Source of the DNA: Roseateles_E cavernae
GTDB taxonomy: Bacteria > Pseudomonadota > Gammaproteobacteria > Burkholderiales > Burkholderiaceae_C
DNA: 64,000 bases
Assembly: GCF_040187885.1 (NCBI RefSeq)
Contig: NZ_JBDPLH010000001.1
Location: forward strand, 248,001-312,000
Reading direction: 5' to 3'
Position numbers and translations under genes: made by a program. Numbering within the stretch: the stretch's first letter is position 1; every line of letters begins with the position of its first letter. Under the pieces are notes generated by a model. That model saw only the letters and a list, made by a program, of their open reading frames with translations, ran no database searches and was not told the DNA's origin. Below, piece by piece: positions 26,987-35,537 of the stretch.

Positions 26987-28231
26987 ATGCAGACCAATCT
27001 CGCCCCCGAGTTCCAGTCCACGCCCGAAGGCCGCGAGGCCGAGGAGATCCTGCGGCGCTGTGTGCACTGCGGCTTCTGCACCGCGACCTGCCCGACCTAC
27101 CAGCTGCTGGGCGACGAACTTGATGGCCCGCGCGGCCGCATCTATCTGATCAAGCAGGTGCTGGAGGGCGCGACGCCCACCGCCAGCACCCAGCTGCATC
27201 TGGACCGCTGCCTGACCTGCCGCAACTGCGAGAGCACCTGTCCCTCCGGCGTGCAGTACGGCAATCTGCTCGAGATCGGCCGCAACATCGTCGAGGCCAA
27301 GGTCGAGCGGCCGCGCCGGCAGCGCGCCCTGCGCTGGCTGCTGAAGGAGGGCCTGACCTCGCCCTTGTTCAAGCCGGCGATGAAGCTGGGCCAGGCCCTG
27401 CGGCCGCTGGTGCCGGCCGCGCTGAAGGACAAGCTGCCGGCCAAGGCCCCGGCCCGTGCCCACGACTGGCCGACCCGCAGCCACAAGCGCAAGGTGCTGA
27501 TGCTGCTGGGCTGCGTGCAGCCGGCGATGATGCCCAATATCAATAGCGCGACCGCCCGCGTGCTCGACGCCGCCGGCATCCAGACCCTGGTGGCCGACGG
27601 TGCCGGCTGCTGCGGCGCGATCCGCAGCCATCTGAGCGATCACGAAGGCGGCCTGGCCGATATGCGCCGCAATATCGACGCCTGGTGGCCGCTGGTCGAG
27701 GGGCTGACCGGGGCCGGCAAGGTTGAGGCCCTGGTGATGAATGCCTCCGGCTGCGGCGTCACGGTCAAGGAGTACGCCCATGCGCTGGCCCATGACCCCG
27801 ATTACCGCGACAAGGCGCAGCGCATCAGCGCGCTGACCCGGGACCTCAGCGAGCTGCTGCCCGAGCTGGTGGCGCCGCTGAAGGCGCGGCTGAAGACCAA
27901 GTCCCACCCGAAGCTCGCCTACCACCCGCCCTGCACCTTGCAGCACGGCCAGCAGCTGCGCGGTGGCCTGGAGGGCGCGCTGCGCGAGCTGGGTTTCACG
28001 ATCAATCTGGCGCCCAGCGACAGCCATCTGTGCTGCGGCTCGGCCGGTACCTATTCGGTCTTGCAGCCCGAGCTGTCCAAGCAGCTGCGTGATCGCAAGC
28101 TCAAGGCCCTGGCGCCGCTGCAGGCCGATACCATCGTCTCGGCCAATATCGGCTGCATCCAGCATCTGCAGGGGGGCTGCGCGACGCCGGTGCGGCACTG
28201 GGTCGAGGTGCTGGACGAGGCCCTGGGCTGA
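26987..28231 (+). CDS. glcF: Glycolate oxidase iron-sulfur subunit
   Basis: 414 residues. Two 4Fe-4S motifs, CVHCGFCTATCPT (about residue 26) and CLTCRNCESTCPSG (about 77), followed by two CCG domains with GAGCCGAIRSH and HLCCGSAGTYS. It passes electrons from GlcDE to the quinone pool at the membrane. Last gene of the operon. A highly structured non-coding region begins 23 bases past its stop. Confidence 0.93.
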   Translation: MQTNLAPEFQSTPEGREAEEILRRCVHCGFCTATCPTYQLLGDELDGPRGRIYLIKQVLEGATPTASTQLHLDRCLTCRNCESTCPSGVQYGNLLEIGRNIVEAKVERPRRQRALRWLLKEGLTSPLFKPAMKLGQALRPLVPAALKDKLPAKAPARAHDWPTRSHKRKVLMLLGCVQPAMMPNINSATARVLDAAGIQTLVADGAGCCGAIRSHLSDHEGGLADMRRNIDAWWPLVEGLTGAGKVEALVMNASGCGVTVKEYAHALAHDPDYRDKAQRISALTRDLSELLPELVAPLKARLKTKSHPKLAYHPPCTLQHGQQLRGGLEGALRELGFTINLAPSDSHLCCGSAGTYSVLQPELSKQLRDRKLKALAPLQADTIVSANIGCIQHLQGGCATPVRHWVEVLDEALG

Positions 28232-28253
28232 GCCGCCGGGAGCAGACCACACC

Positions 28254-28523
28254 CTCTCCAGTTGTGCGACAAACGCCCAAACAAGGGCAAATGTGGAGAG
28301 AACCGTAACAAGCCGTGCCCAGAATAGCGCCCATCCCTAGGAGGGGAAGACCGCGCGGCAAGGGGTCGCGCCAGCCAGCAGCCAAGAGCCCACAAGGGCC
28401 GGCCGGCAAGCCAGCCGAGATGTTCAACAAGACCCCAGCCGCAGCAGTGCGCCGACGCACTGCCAATTAGAAAGAGGCCGGGCCTGCAGTGATGCGGGTC
28501 CGGCCCACTTATTAATGGGTCGC
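28254..28523 (+). ncRNA. Candidate structured RNA (3' end of the glc operon or independent sRNA)
   Basis: A 394-base gap between glcF and the phosphatase gene holds a chain of hairpins. CTCTCCA (28254-28260) pairs with TGGAGAG (28294-28300) around an inner GCCC/GGGC stem. GCAGTGCG (28444-28451) pairs perfectly with CGCACTGC (28456-28463). A 13-pair stem runs 28476-28488 with 28493-28505. GCGCCCAT (28327-28334) can close with ATGGGTCGC (28515-28523). The 13-pair stem contains two G-U wobbles that pair only if the plus strand is transcribed. It has no T-tract, so it is not a plain terminator. I match it to no known RNA family. Confidence 0.35.
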
Positions 28524-28625
28524 GGGCCGCACAGCTCGGGAAACCCCGGGGCCGCGCCGGCACCGTCCGGAAGCCGCGCAGCTTAAGCTCGCGCCTCGTC
28601 CCGACACGCAACAAGAAGTACGCCC

Positions 28626-30290
28626 ATGAACACAGCAACCCCCACCCGTCGCGCCCTGCTGCTGAGCGCGCTGGGCGCCGCTCTGCTGGCCGGCTGCGCC
28701 AGCGGCCCACCGAGCCTGGCACCCGTCGCCGGCAAGCCCAAGCTGATCGTCTTCCTGGTGGTCGACGGCCTGCCGCAGCGCCAGGTGCTGAGCTACCGCG
28801 ACCAGCTGCAGCCCGATGGCTTCAAGCGTTTCCTGGATCGCGGCGCCTGGTTCGCCAACGCCCACTACGGCCATGGCCACACGGTCACCGCGGCCGGCCA
28901 TGCGGTGATGCTGTCGGGCGCCTATCCGCAGAAGAGCGGCATCATCGGCAATGAATGGCGCGACCGCGAGACCGGCGAGACGGTTTACTGCACCGGCGAC
29001 AGCGCCCACCAGTACATCGGCCACAAGACCGCGCCGCTGGCCGGCACCAGCCCGAAGAACTACAAGGTCGAGACGGTCGGCGATGTGCTGCGCGGCCTGC
29101 AGCCCGAGTCCAAGGTGATCGGCATCTCGGGCAAGGACCGCGGCGCCATCCTGCCGGCCGGCCACAAGGGCCAGGCCTATATGTATATGAGCGAGAGCGG
29201 CCAGTTTGCCTCCAGCACCTATTACATGGCTGCCCATCCGGCCTGGGTCAGCGGCTTCAACGCCGCCAAGCCGGCCGATGCCTTCTTCAAGAAGAGCTGG
29301 ACGCCGCTCCTGCCCGAGTCCGCCTATGCCCGCTCGGTGCCCGATGGCCAGCCCTGGCAGAGCAGCGGCGGCAACGGCAACCAGCTGCCGGCCGTCATCG
29401 GCGACAAGCACGAGAAACCCGGCCCGCTGTTCTACGCCAACATCGTCCCCTCGCCCTTCGGCGACGAGATCACGCTGGCCTTCGCCCGCGCCGCGATCGA
29501 GGGCGAACAGCTGGGCGCCGACGACAAGACCGACATCCTCTCGGTCAGCCTGTCCAGCCACGACTACATCAACCATGCCTTCGGCCCCGAGTCGCGCCTC
29601 TCGCACGACCATCTGCTGCATCTGGACCGCTATCTGCAAGCCTTCTTCCAGTATCTGGATGCCAAGGTCGGCGCCGGCAACTATGTCGCGATGCTGACCG
29701 CCGACCACGGCTTCGCCGACACGCCCGAGTGGGCCAAGAGCCAGGGCAAGGATGCCGATCGCATCAACCCGGCGCTGACCCTGGGCTGGCTCAACGCCGA
29801 GCTGGCCAAGCAGTTCGGCGAGCCCAAGCTGGCGCGCGGCTACTCGGCTGCCGGCCTCCTGTTCGACGAGAGGGCGATCAAGGCCCGCGGCCTGAAGTCG
29901 GCCGATGTGTATGCCGCAGCCAAGAAGCTGCTGCTGCAGGTCGACGGCGTGGCCGATGTCTTCACGCTCGACCAGATGCAGGGCAGCGACACCCAGACCC
30001 CCTATCTGGCCGCGATGCGCAAGTCCTGGCACCCGGACATCGCCGCGCCGCTGCAGATCGTCGTCAAGCCCAACTGGCTCTACAGCTCGCGCGGCGGCGG
30101 CAGCTCGCACGGCACGCCTTATGAGTACGACACCCAGGTACCCATCCTCGCCTGGGGTCCGGCCTGGGTGGGCCGCGGCGAGGTGAAGCAGCGCGTCGAG
30201 GTGGCCGATATCGCGCCGACGCTGGCCGCCATCCTGCAGGTGCCCGCACCGGCGCAGTCGCAAGGCAGGCCGCTGCCCCTGCCGCGCTGA
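28626..30290 (+). CDS. PafA-type alkaline phosphatase, lipoprotein
   Basis: 554 residues. The signal peptide ends in a lipobox (LLAGC), so it is probably anchored to the outer membrane facing the periplasm. The nucleophile is the Thr of HTVTAAGHAVMLSG. Metal ligands are in FLVVDGLP, SSHDYINHAFGPES, LTADHGFAD and SSHGTPYEYDTQVPIL, all intact. PafA enzymes release phosphate from many monoesters and, unlike PhoA, are not strongly inhibited by phosphate. A terminator follows. A phosphatase of another family, PhoD, lies at the end of the window. Confidence 0.9.
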   Translation: MNTATPTRRALLLSALGAALLAGCASGPPSLAPVAGKPKLIVFLVVDGLPQRQVLSYRDQLQPDGFKRFLDRGAWFANAHYGHGHTVTAAGHAVMLSGAYPQKSGIIGNEWRDRETGETVYCTGDSAHQYIGHKTAPLAGTSPKNYKVETVGDVLRGLQPESKVIGISGKDRGAILPAGHKGQAYMYMSESGQFASSTYYMAAHPAWVSGFNAAKPADAFFKKSWTPLLPESAYARSVPDGQPWQSSGGNGNQLPAVIGDKHEKPGPLFYANIVPSPFGDEITLAFARAAIEGEQLGADDKTDILSVSLSSHDYINHAFGPESRLSHDHLLHLDRYLQAFFQYLDAKVGAGNYVAMLTADHGFADTPEWAKSQGKDADRINPALTLGWLNAELAKQFGEPKLARGYSAAGLLFDERAIKARGLKSADVYAAAKKLLLQVDGVADVFTLDQMQGSDTQTPYLAAMRKSWHPDIAAPLQIVVKPNWLYSSRGGGSSHGTPYEYDTQVPILAWGPAWVGRGEVKQRVEVADIAPTLAAILQVPAPAQSQGRPLPLPR

Positions 30291-30318
30291 CCCGCGCTGA
30301 CGCCCACCGATCCCAGCA

Positions 30319-30344
30319 AGAGGCCGCCGATGCGGCCTCTTCTG
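30319..30344 (+). terminator. Hairpin terminator after the PafA-type gene
   Basis: Perfect nine-pair stem AGAGGCCGC (30319-30327) and GCGGCCTCT (30332-30340) with loop CGAT, followed by TTCT. The T-tract is short, so efficiency is uncertain. It lies 29 bases past the stop. Confidence 0.6.
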
Positions 30345-30425
30345 CCATTCGCCGCTTGCTGACATCGCCTGGCAGCAGGGCTGCGCTACGCTTGCCGGCT
30401 GACTCCCCACCCCGCAGGTATCCCC

Positions 30426-32255
30426 TTGTTCAGCTGGTTTGAAAAACGCGTCGACCCCTATCCGCAGACGCCGCCACCGCAGCCGCCCGCCGGCTTCTTC
30501 CCCTTTGTCTGGGCCGCCACCCAGGGCATGCGACCGCTGATCATCGGCATGACGGCGCTGACCGCCGCCTTCGGCGCCTTCGAGGCCCTGCTGTTCGCGA
30601 TGCTGGGCTCGGTGGTTGACTGGCTGGCCGCCGTGCCGCCCGAGAAGCTGTGGGAGCAGGAGAAGGCCAATCTGCTGCTGCTGGCAGCCATCCTCTTGGG
30701 CAGCCCGCTGCTGATCGCCTTGCAGGCCATCAGCAAGTACCAGGGCCTGTCGAGCAATTTCCCGATGCGGCTGCGCTGGAATTTCCACCGTCATCTGCTC
30801 GGCCAGAGCCTGTCCTTCTACCAGGACGAGTTCGCCGGCCGGGTCTCGGCCAAGCTGATGCAGACCGCGCTGGCGGTGCGCGACTGCTGGCTGATCGTCA
30901 CCGACATCCTGGTCTTCATCACGATCTACTTCGTCACGATGATGGCCGTGGTCGGCGGCTTCGACGCCGTGCTGCTGCTGCCCTTCCTGGGCTGGCTGCT
31001 GCTCTACCTGATCGCGCTGTGGTACTACGTGCCGCGCCTGGGCAAGGCCGCCAGCGAGCAGGCCGATGCGCGCAGCCTGATGAGCGGCCGCATCACCGAT
31101 GCCTACACGAATATCGGCACCGTCAAGCTGTTCTCGCACTCGCAGCACGAGGCCCAGTTCGCGCGCGGCGCGATGCAGGAGTTCCTGGCCACCGCCTACC
31201 GCCAGATGCGGCTGATCAGCGGCTTCGAGGTGATCAATCATGTACTGAGCATGCTCTTGATCGCCAGCACCGCCGGCGTCACCTTGTGGCTGTGGATGCA
31301 GGGCCAGGTCGGGGTCGGCGCGGTGGCGGCGGCCACCGCGATGGCGCTGCGCCTGAACGGCATCTCGCACTGGATCATGTGGGAGATGGCCGAGCTGTTC
31401 GAGAGCATCGGCACCGTGCAGGACGGCATCAGCACCCTGTCCAAGAGTGTCAGCGTGCGCGACCGGGCCGATGCGAAGCCGCTGCAGGTCAGCCGTGGCG
31501 AGATCCGCTTCGAGCGGGTCGGCTTTGCCTACGGCGGCACGAAGCCGGTGCTGAAGAACCTGGATCTGACCATCAAGCCGGGCGAGAAGATCGGCCTGGT
31601 GGGCCGCTCGGGCGCCGGCAAGTCGACCCTGGTCAACACCTTGCTGCGGCTCTATGACATCGAGCAGGGCCGCATCCTGATCGACGGCCAGGACATCGCC
31701 GGCGTCACGCAGGACAGTCTGCGCGCGCAGGTCGGCATGGTCACGCAGGACACCAGCCTCCTGCACCGCTCGGTGCGGGACAACCTGCTCTACGGCAGGC
31801 CCGAGGCCGGCGATGCGCAGATGATCGCCGCCGCCGAGCGCGCCGAGGCCCATGAGTTCATCCTGAGCCTCAGCGACCCCAAGGGCCGCAAAGGCTATGA
31901 CGCCCATGTCGGCGAGCGCGGCGTCAAGCTCAGCGGTGGCCAGCGCCAGCGCGTCGCGATCGCCCGCGTGATGCTGAAGGACGCGCCCATCCTCTTGCTC
32001 GACGAGGCCACCAGCGCGCTGGACTCCGAGGTCGAGGCGGCCATCCAGACCAGCCTCTACCGGCTGATGCAGGGCAAGACCGTGGTCGCGATCGCGCACC
32101 GGCTTTCGACCATCGCCGCGATGGACCGGCTGATCGTGATGGACGGCGGCGAGATCGTCGAGCAGGGCAGCCATGCCGAGCTGCTGGCGCAGGGCGGCCT
32201 GTATGCGCGGCTGTGGGCACACCAGAGCGGCGGTTTTCTGGGCGAAGAGGAATAG
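30426..32255 (+). CDS. ABC exporter (fused membrane and ATPase domains)
   Basis: 609 residues. Six membrane segments in the first 330 residues, including LLPFLGWLLLYLIALWYYVPRLG, then an ATPase domain: Walker A GRSGAGKST at 393, Q-loop VTQDTSLL, signature LSGGQ at 502, Walker B ILLLDEATSALD and H-loop AIAHRLS. It resembles MsbA/multidrug type half-transporters that act as homodimers. The substrate cannot be read. I take the TTG at 30426 because the first in-frame ATG is 35 codons further and would cut conserved sequence; the ribosome site is weak. Confidence 0.87.
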   Translation: MFSWFEKRVDPYPQTPPPQPPAGFFPFVWAATQGMRPLIIGMTALTAAFGAFEALLFAMLGSVVDWLAAVPPEKLWEQEKANLLLLAAILLGSPLLIALQAISKYQGLSSNFPMRLRWNFHRHLLGQSLSFYQDEFAGRVSAKLMQTALAVRDCWLIVTDILVFITIYFVTMMAVVGGFDAVLLLPFLGWLLLYLIALWYYVPRLGKAASEQADARSLMSGRITDAYTNIGTVKLFSHSQHEAQFARGAMQEFLATAYRQMRLISGFEVINHVLSMLLIASTAGVTLWLWMQGQVGVGAVAAATAMALRLNGISHWIMWEMAELFESIGTVQDGISTLSKSVSVRDRADAKPLQVSRGEIRFERVGFAYGGTKPVLKNLDLTIKPGEKIGLVGRSGAGKSTLVNTLLRLYDIEQGRILIDGQDIAGVTQDSLRAQVGMVTQDTSLLHRSVRDNLLYGRPEAGDAQMIAAAERAEAHEFILSLSDPKGRKGYDAHVGERGVKLSGGQRQRVAIARVMLKDAPILLLDEATSALDSEVEAAIQTSLYRLMQGKTVVAIAHRLSTIAAMDRLIVMDGGEIVEQGSHAELLAQGGLYARLWAHQSGGFLGEEE

Positions 32256-32262
32256 CGCACCG

Positions 32263-33369
32263 CTACGCCGTGCCGACCAGGCGCTGGATCAGCCCGGCCA
32301 GCTCATGGACCGAATGCACATCGAGGCGGGCATAGATCTTCTTGACATGGTCGGCCACGGTGGACGGCGACACGGCCATCAGCCGGGCGATCTCCAGCTG
32401 CGAGTGGCCGGTGCGCAGCAGCAGGCAGACGTCTTTCTGCGTCGGCGTCAGCGCCAGATTGTCGAGCACGCGGCGCAGTGCGAGCCCCTGCGGCTCGTGA
32501 TGCTGCACCGTGATGTGCAGCAGCGGGGCCCGATCCTGGCCCAGGGTCTGCAGCGGGCAGCTCTCGAACAGAAAACGCCCCCAGGCGTTCTCGACGCTCA
32601 AGCTGGTGCCCGGCCGGCTCAACCCGGGGCTGCGCCGGTGCTGCTCCCACAGCGCCGTCAAGCTCGGGAAGTGCTCGCGCCTGGGGCTGACGCTGGCGTT
32701 CTCGGGCGTGACCCCGCCATGCGAGAGCAGCAGCAGCTTCAAGACCTCGGGTGAGAGATGCAGCAGCTCGCCGTCGGCACCCAGACAGAGAATGCCCCGC
32801 CGGTCGCGGCGCGCTACATAGTCGATGCCACCGAGCTCGGCCGTCGGCGCCTGCAGGCCGCGCGCGACATAGGGCACGACTCGCGCCAGCAAGGCCTCCT
32901 CGGCGCGGCTGAACTTGCGCTCGCCGGGGCCGCGGTAGAGCACCAGTGAGCCCAGCGGCTCGCCCCTGACGCCACGCACCACCGCCTCGGCCCGGGTGTG
33001 CAGGCGCTGCGGCCGCCAGATCTCGTTGTAGAGCGCCGAGCGGAAGAACTCGGGCCTGTCCAGGCGCTCGGCGCTGTGCACGACGACGCCGCTGGTCACC
33101 GCCTCGTGGAAGGGCATCATCACCTCGGCCTCGCGCCGGTTGTGAAAGGCCTCGAAGTAGTGGCGGTTGATCTCGTGGTCGACATCGCCCTCGAAGTAGT
33201 AGCGCAGCAGGCGCCCGCGCGCATCGGTCCAGTCGAACAGATTGCGGTCGGACGGGATCAGGCCATGCAGCAGCTCCAGCAGGGCCGGGATGAAGGCCTC
33301 CGCGGTCAGGCCCATCGCCGCGAGCGTGCGCAGCTTGGCCATGTCGGCAGCGTGTTTCATGCGTCCCAT
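32263..33369 (-). CDS. LuxR-type transcriptional regulator
   Basis: 368 residues. The C-terminal LuxR helix-turn-helix is clear: LTPTQKDVCLLLRTGHSQLEIA, then MAVSPSTVADHVKKIYARL (residues about 305-350). The N-terminal 250 residues form an undefined sensory region with a GAF-like feel (GSLVLYRGPGERKFSRAEEALL). It is convergent with the ABC gene, seven bases away, and divergent from the lipoprotein gene, which it may control. Confidence 0.8.
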   Translation of the reverse strand: MGRMKHAADMAKLRTLAAMGLTAEAFIPALLELLHGLIPSDRNLFDWTDARGRLLRYYFEGDVDHEINRHYFEAFHNRREAEVMMPFHEAVTSGVVVHSAERLDRPEFFRSALYNEIWRPQRLHTRAEAVVRGVRGEPLGSLVLYRGPGERKFSRAEEALLARVVPYVARGLQAPTAELGGIDYVARRDRRGILCLGADGELLHLSPEVLKLLLLSHGGVTPENASVSPRREHFPSLTALWEQHRRSPGLSRPGTSLSVENAWGRFLFESCPLQTLGQDRAPLLHITVQHHEPQGLALRRVLDNLALTPTQKDVCLLLRTGHSQLEIARLMAVSPSTVADHVKKIYARLDVHSVHELAGLIQRLVGTA

Positions 33370-33392
33370 GCTTTCATGAGGCCTGCTCGATG

Positions 33393-33414
33393 TCGCCCCC
33401 TATCGAGGGGGCGA
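33393..33414. repeat. Perfect hairpin in the divergent luxR/lipoprotein intergenic region
   Basis: TCGCCCCC (33393-33400), loop TATCGA, GGGGGCGA (33407-33414): eight perfect pairs. It lies 24 bases upstream of the luxR start and 81 upstream of the lipoprotein start. Short C-run/G-run hairpins of this kind are common REP-like elements in Burkholderiales, and an operator is an alternative. Confidence 0.5.
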
Positions 33415-33494
33415 GAACGCTGACCCGGCTGTCTAGTGTCTGGACGTGGCGCAAGCCCACACCCCATCGTCCACTCACGCCAAGGGAGCTCCCC

Positions 33495-35519
33495 ATGTCC
33501 AAGCCCAGCTTCTCCTCGCCACCCGGCCTCCGCAGCCTGAGCCCGGGCCTGATCGCCGCCGCCGCGCTGATCGCCTGCGGCGGCGGCAGCGACTCCGATC
33601 CCGAACCCACCGTGGCGCAGACCACCGACATGAGCGTCCGCGTGCTGGACGGGCCGATCCAGCATGCGCTGGTCTGCCTGGATGCCAATGGCAACAGCCG
33701 CTGCGACAGCGACGAGGTCCAGGGGCGCAGCGACGCCGAGGGCCGTGTCGTGCTGAAGGTGCCCAGCGCCGAGATGAGCCGCCATGTGGTGCTGGCCCAG
33801 ATCGGCACCGACGCGATCGACAAGGACCACGGCCCGGTGTCCACGGCCTTCATGATGACGGCACCGGCCGATGCCGGCAGCGTGGTCTCGCCGCTGAGCA
33901 CCCTGGTGCAGATCCAGGCCGCCAGCAGCGGCAGCAGCACCGAAGCGGCCGAGCAGGCGTTGCTGCAGCAGCTCAGCATCGACACCCCGCTGCTGGGCGA
34001 TTTCAGCCAGAGCAGCGATGCCGGCGCCAAGCTGGCAGCCGATCTGGCCCGCCTGCTGGTGCTCGCCAAGCAACAGCAGCTCGGCGACACGGCCGGCGCC
34101 ACCGACAGCACCGGCAATGCGCTGAGCGCGGCCGACATCGAGGCCGAGATCAACAAGCGCCTGCTGGCCCTGCTGCCCGAGCTGATGGGGGCGGCCATCG
34201 CCCCGGCACTGCAGGACGCCGCCACGGCCGAGGCCCGCGCGGCGGCCATGCAGGCGGCCGCCAAGGAGCTGGCGCAGGCCGCCGGTCTCAGCAAGAACAA
34301 TCTCGCCACGCTGATCGCCCAGAGCAAGGCGCCCGGCGCGCCCGAGGAGGCAGCGTCGGCGCCCAAGGCCGGCCTGTCGCTGCGCTGGTTCACCTTCAGC
34401 GATGCCGGCAACTACTACATCCGCAGCTATGAATCCACCGCCGCGCAGAACACACCCGATGCCCAGGGCCTGCGCCACTACACCGAGTACCGCGAAACCC
34501 GGACCACGGTCGATGGCGTGCTGAAGAACCATCAGGAGTTCGGCGTCAACCGCCTCGGCGAGGGCCGCAAGAACTGGCTGCGCAACCAGGTGTTCTGGAC
34601 CGGCAGCGAGTGGTTCGACTGCCCGGCCGAGCATGCGCATCAGGCGACGCCCTGGGACGCCCAGGGACGCAGCGAATCCCTGTACTGCAAGGCCTTCAAG
34701 TCCAGCAACAAGCGCACGCTGCGCAGCATCGCCGGCATCGCGATGGGCGAGATCGTCACGCAGATACGCGCCCATCCACCGACCGATGGCCAGGGCAGCT
34801 TCGCCGGCTGGGGTCCGGACCCGCAGCGCTATGCCACCGCGCTGGCGGCGCCCTTCCCGGCCGGCTCGGTGCTGATCACGCAGGACAGCCGGGAGCTCAG
34901 CAACCCCGATGCCTACAGCACGGCCGCCGTCGACCGCGTCTACACCTATGTCCAGGCCCTGCGCACCGGCGAGCGCACCAGCTGCGACGGCTGGACGGCG
35001 GCCACCGCCGACAGCCTGCGCAGCCTGGCCACCGATCTGGAGAGCCTGGTCGCCGCGATGCCCGGCACGCCCTGCAGCTACACGGCCAACCCGGCCGTGC
35101 ACGGCAGCCGCAACGAGGCCTGGGGCGCCACCTCGCTGAGCCTGGGCAATGTCAGCGACGCCGCCTTCACGGCACCGAGCAGCTACTACCGCAGCGGGCT
35201 ACGCCGGCTGCGCGTCTCCTTCGGCCCCGGCAACGCCACGACCTACTGGAGCTGCGCGCTGCGCGCCAGCGACGACCATGCGCGCAACTGCGACAAGCTG
35301 GGCAGCGGCAGCTACAGCATCGAGGCCCTCGGCGATGCGCGTGTGCTGCGCCTGGCCAAGCTGCCGCCGCAGGCCGCCGGCCTGGGCTTCGAGCGCCTGT
35401 TCGTCGAACGCGGCGGCAAGGTCTTCTACGGCTTCCGCGACAAGCTCAAGGCCGGCCAGTCGCTGCGCCTGAATCTGGAGGCCACCGAGGCGCTAGTCCA
35501 GGCCCTGGGCATGCCCTGA
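33495..35519 (+). CDS. Large lipoprotein of unknown function
   Basis: 674 residues. The signal peptide ends in a lipobox-like IACGGGSDSD, so it is probably lipid-anchored and exported. Residues about 40-90 read like a carboxypeptidase-regulatory/Ig-like fold (VRVLDGPIQHALVCLDANGN, then DAEGRVVLKVPS). Residues 90-290 are alanine-rich helices, and the C-terminal 370 residues are a rich mix of Trp, Tyr and Cys that I do not recognise. The frame is open upstream, but AAGGGAG supports the ATG at 33495. Divergent from luxR. No function can be given. Confidence 0.75.
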   Translation: MSKPSFSSPPGLRSLSPGLIAAAALIACGGGSDSDPEPTVAQTTDMSVRVLDGPIQHALVCLDANGNSRCDSDEVQGRSDAEGRVVLKVPSAEMSRHVVLAQIGTDAIDKDHGPVSTAFMMTAPADAGSVVSPLSTLVQIQAASSGSSTEAAEQALLQQLSIDTPLLGDFSQSSDAGAKLAADLARLLVLAKQQQLGDTAGATDSTGNALSAADIEAEINKRLLALLPELMGAAIAPALQDAATAEARAAAMQAAAKELAQAAGLSKNNLATLIAQSKAPGAPEEAASAPKAGLSLRWFTFSDAGNYYIRSYESTAAQNTPDAQGLRHYTEYRETRTTVDGVLKNHQEFGVNRLGEGRKNWLRNQVFWTGSEWFDCPAEHAHQATPWDAQGRSESLYCKAFKSSNKRTLRSIAGIAMGEIVTQIRAHPPTDGQGSFAGWGPDPQRYATALAAPFPAGSVLITQDSRELSNPDAYSTAAVDRVYTYVQALRTGERTSCDGWTAATADSLRSLATDLESLVAAMPGTPCSYTANPAVHGSRNEAWGATSLSLGNVSDAAFTAPSSYYRSGLRRLRVSFGPGNATTYWSCALRASDDHARNCDKLGSGSYSIEALGDARVLRLAKLPPQAAGLGFERLFVERGGKVFYGFRDKLKAGQSLRLNLEATEALVQALGMP

Positions 35520-35537
35520 CGGCGCCGGCGCCCGGCC

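Noticed and set aside
28254..28523. RNase P RNA, tmRNA, 6S RNA or cobalamin riboswitch as identity of the structured region
   Set aside because: The conserved cores of these RNAs are not present on either strand as far as I can read.
28512..32222. A 1236-codon open frame on the minus strand across the phosphatase and ABC genes
   Set aside because: It is the antisense of two well-supported genes. High third-position GC removes stop codons from the opposite frame; the translation is low-complexity Gly/Arg/Gln/His-rich and crosses the terminator at 30319.
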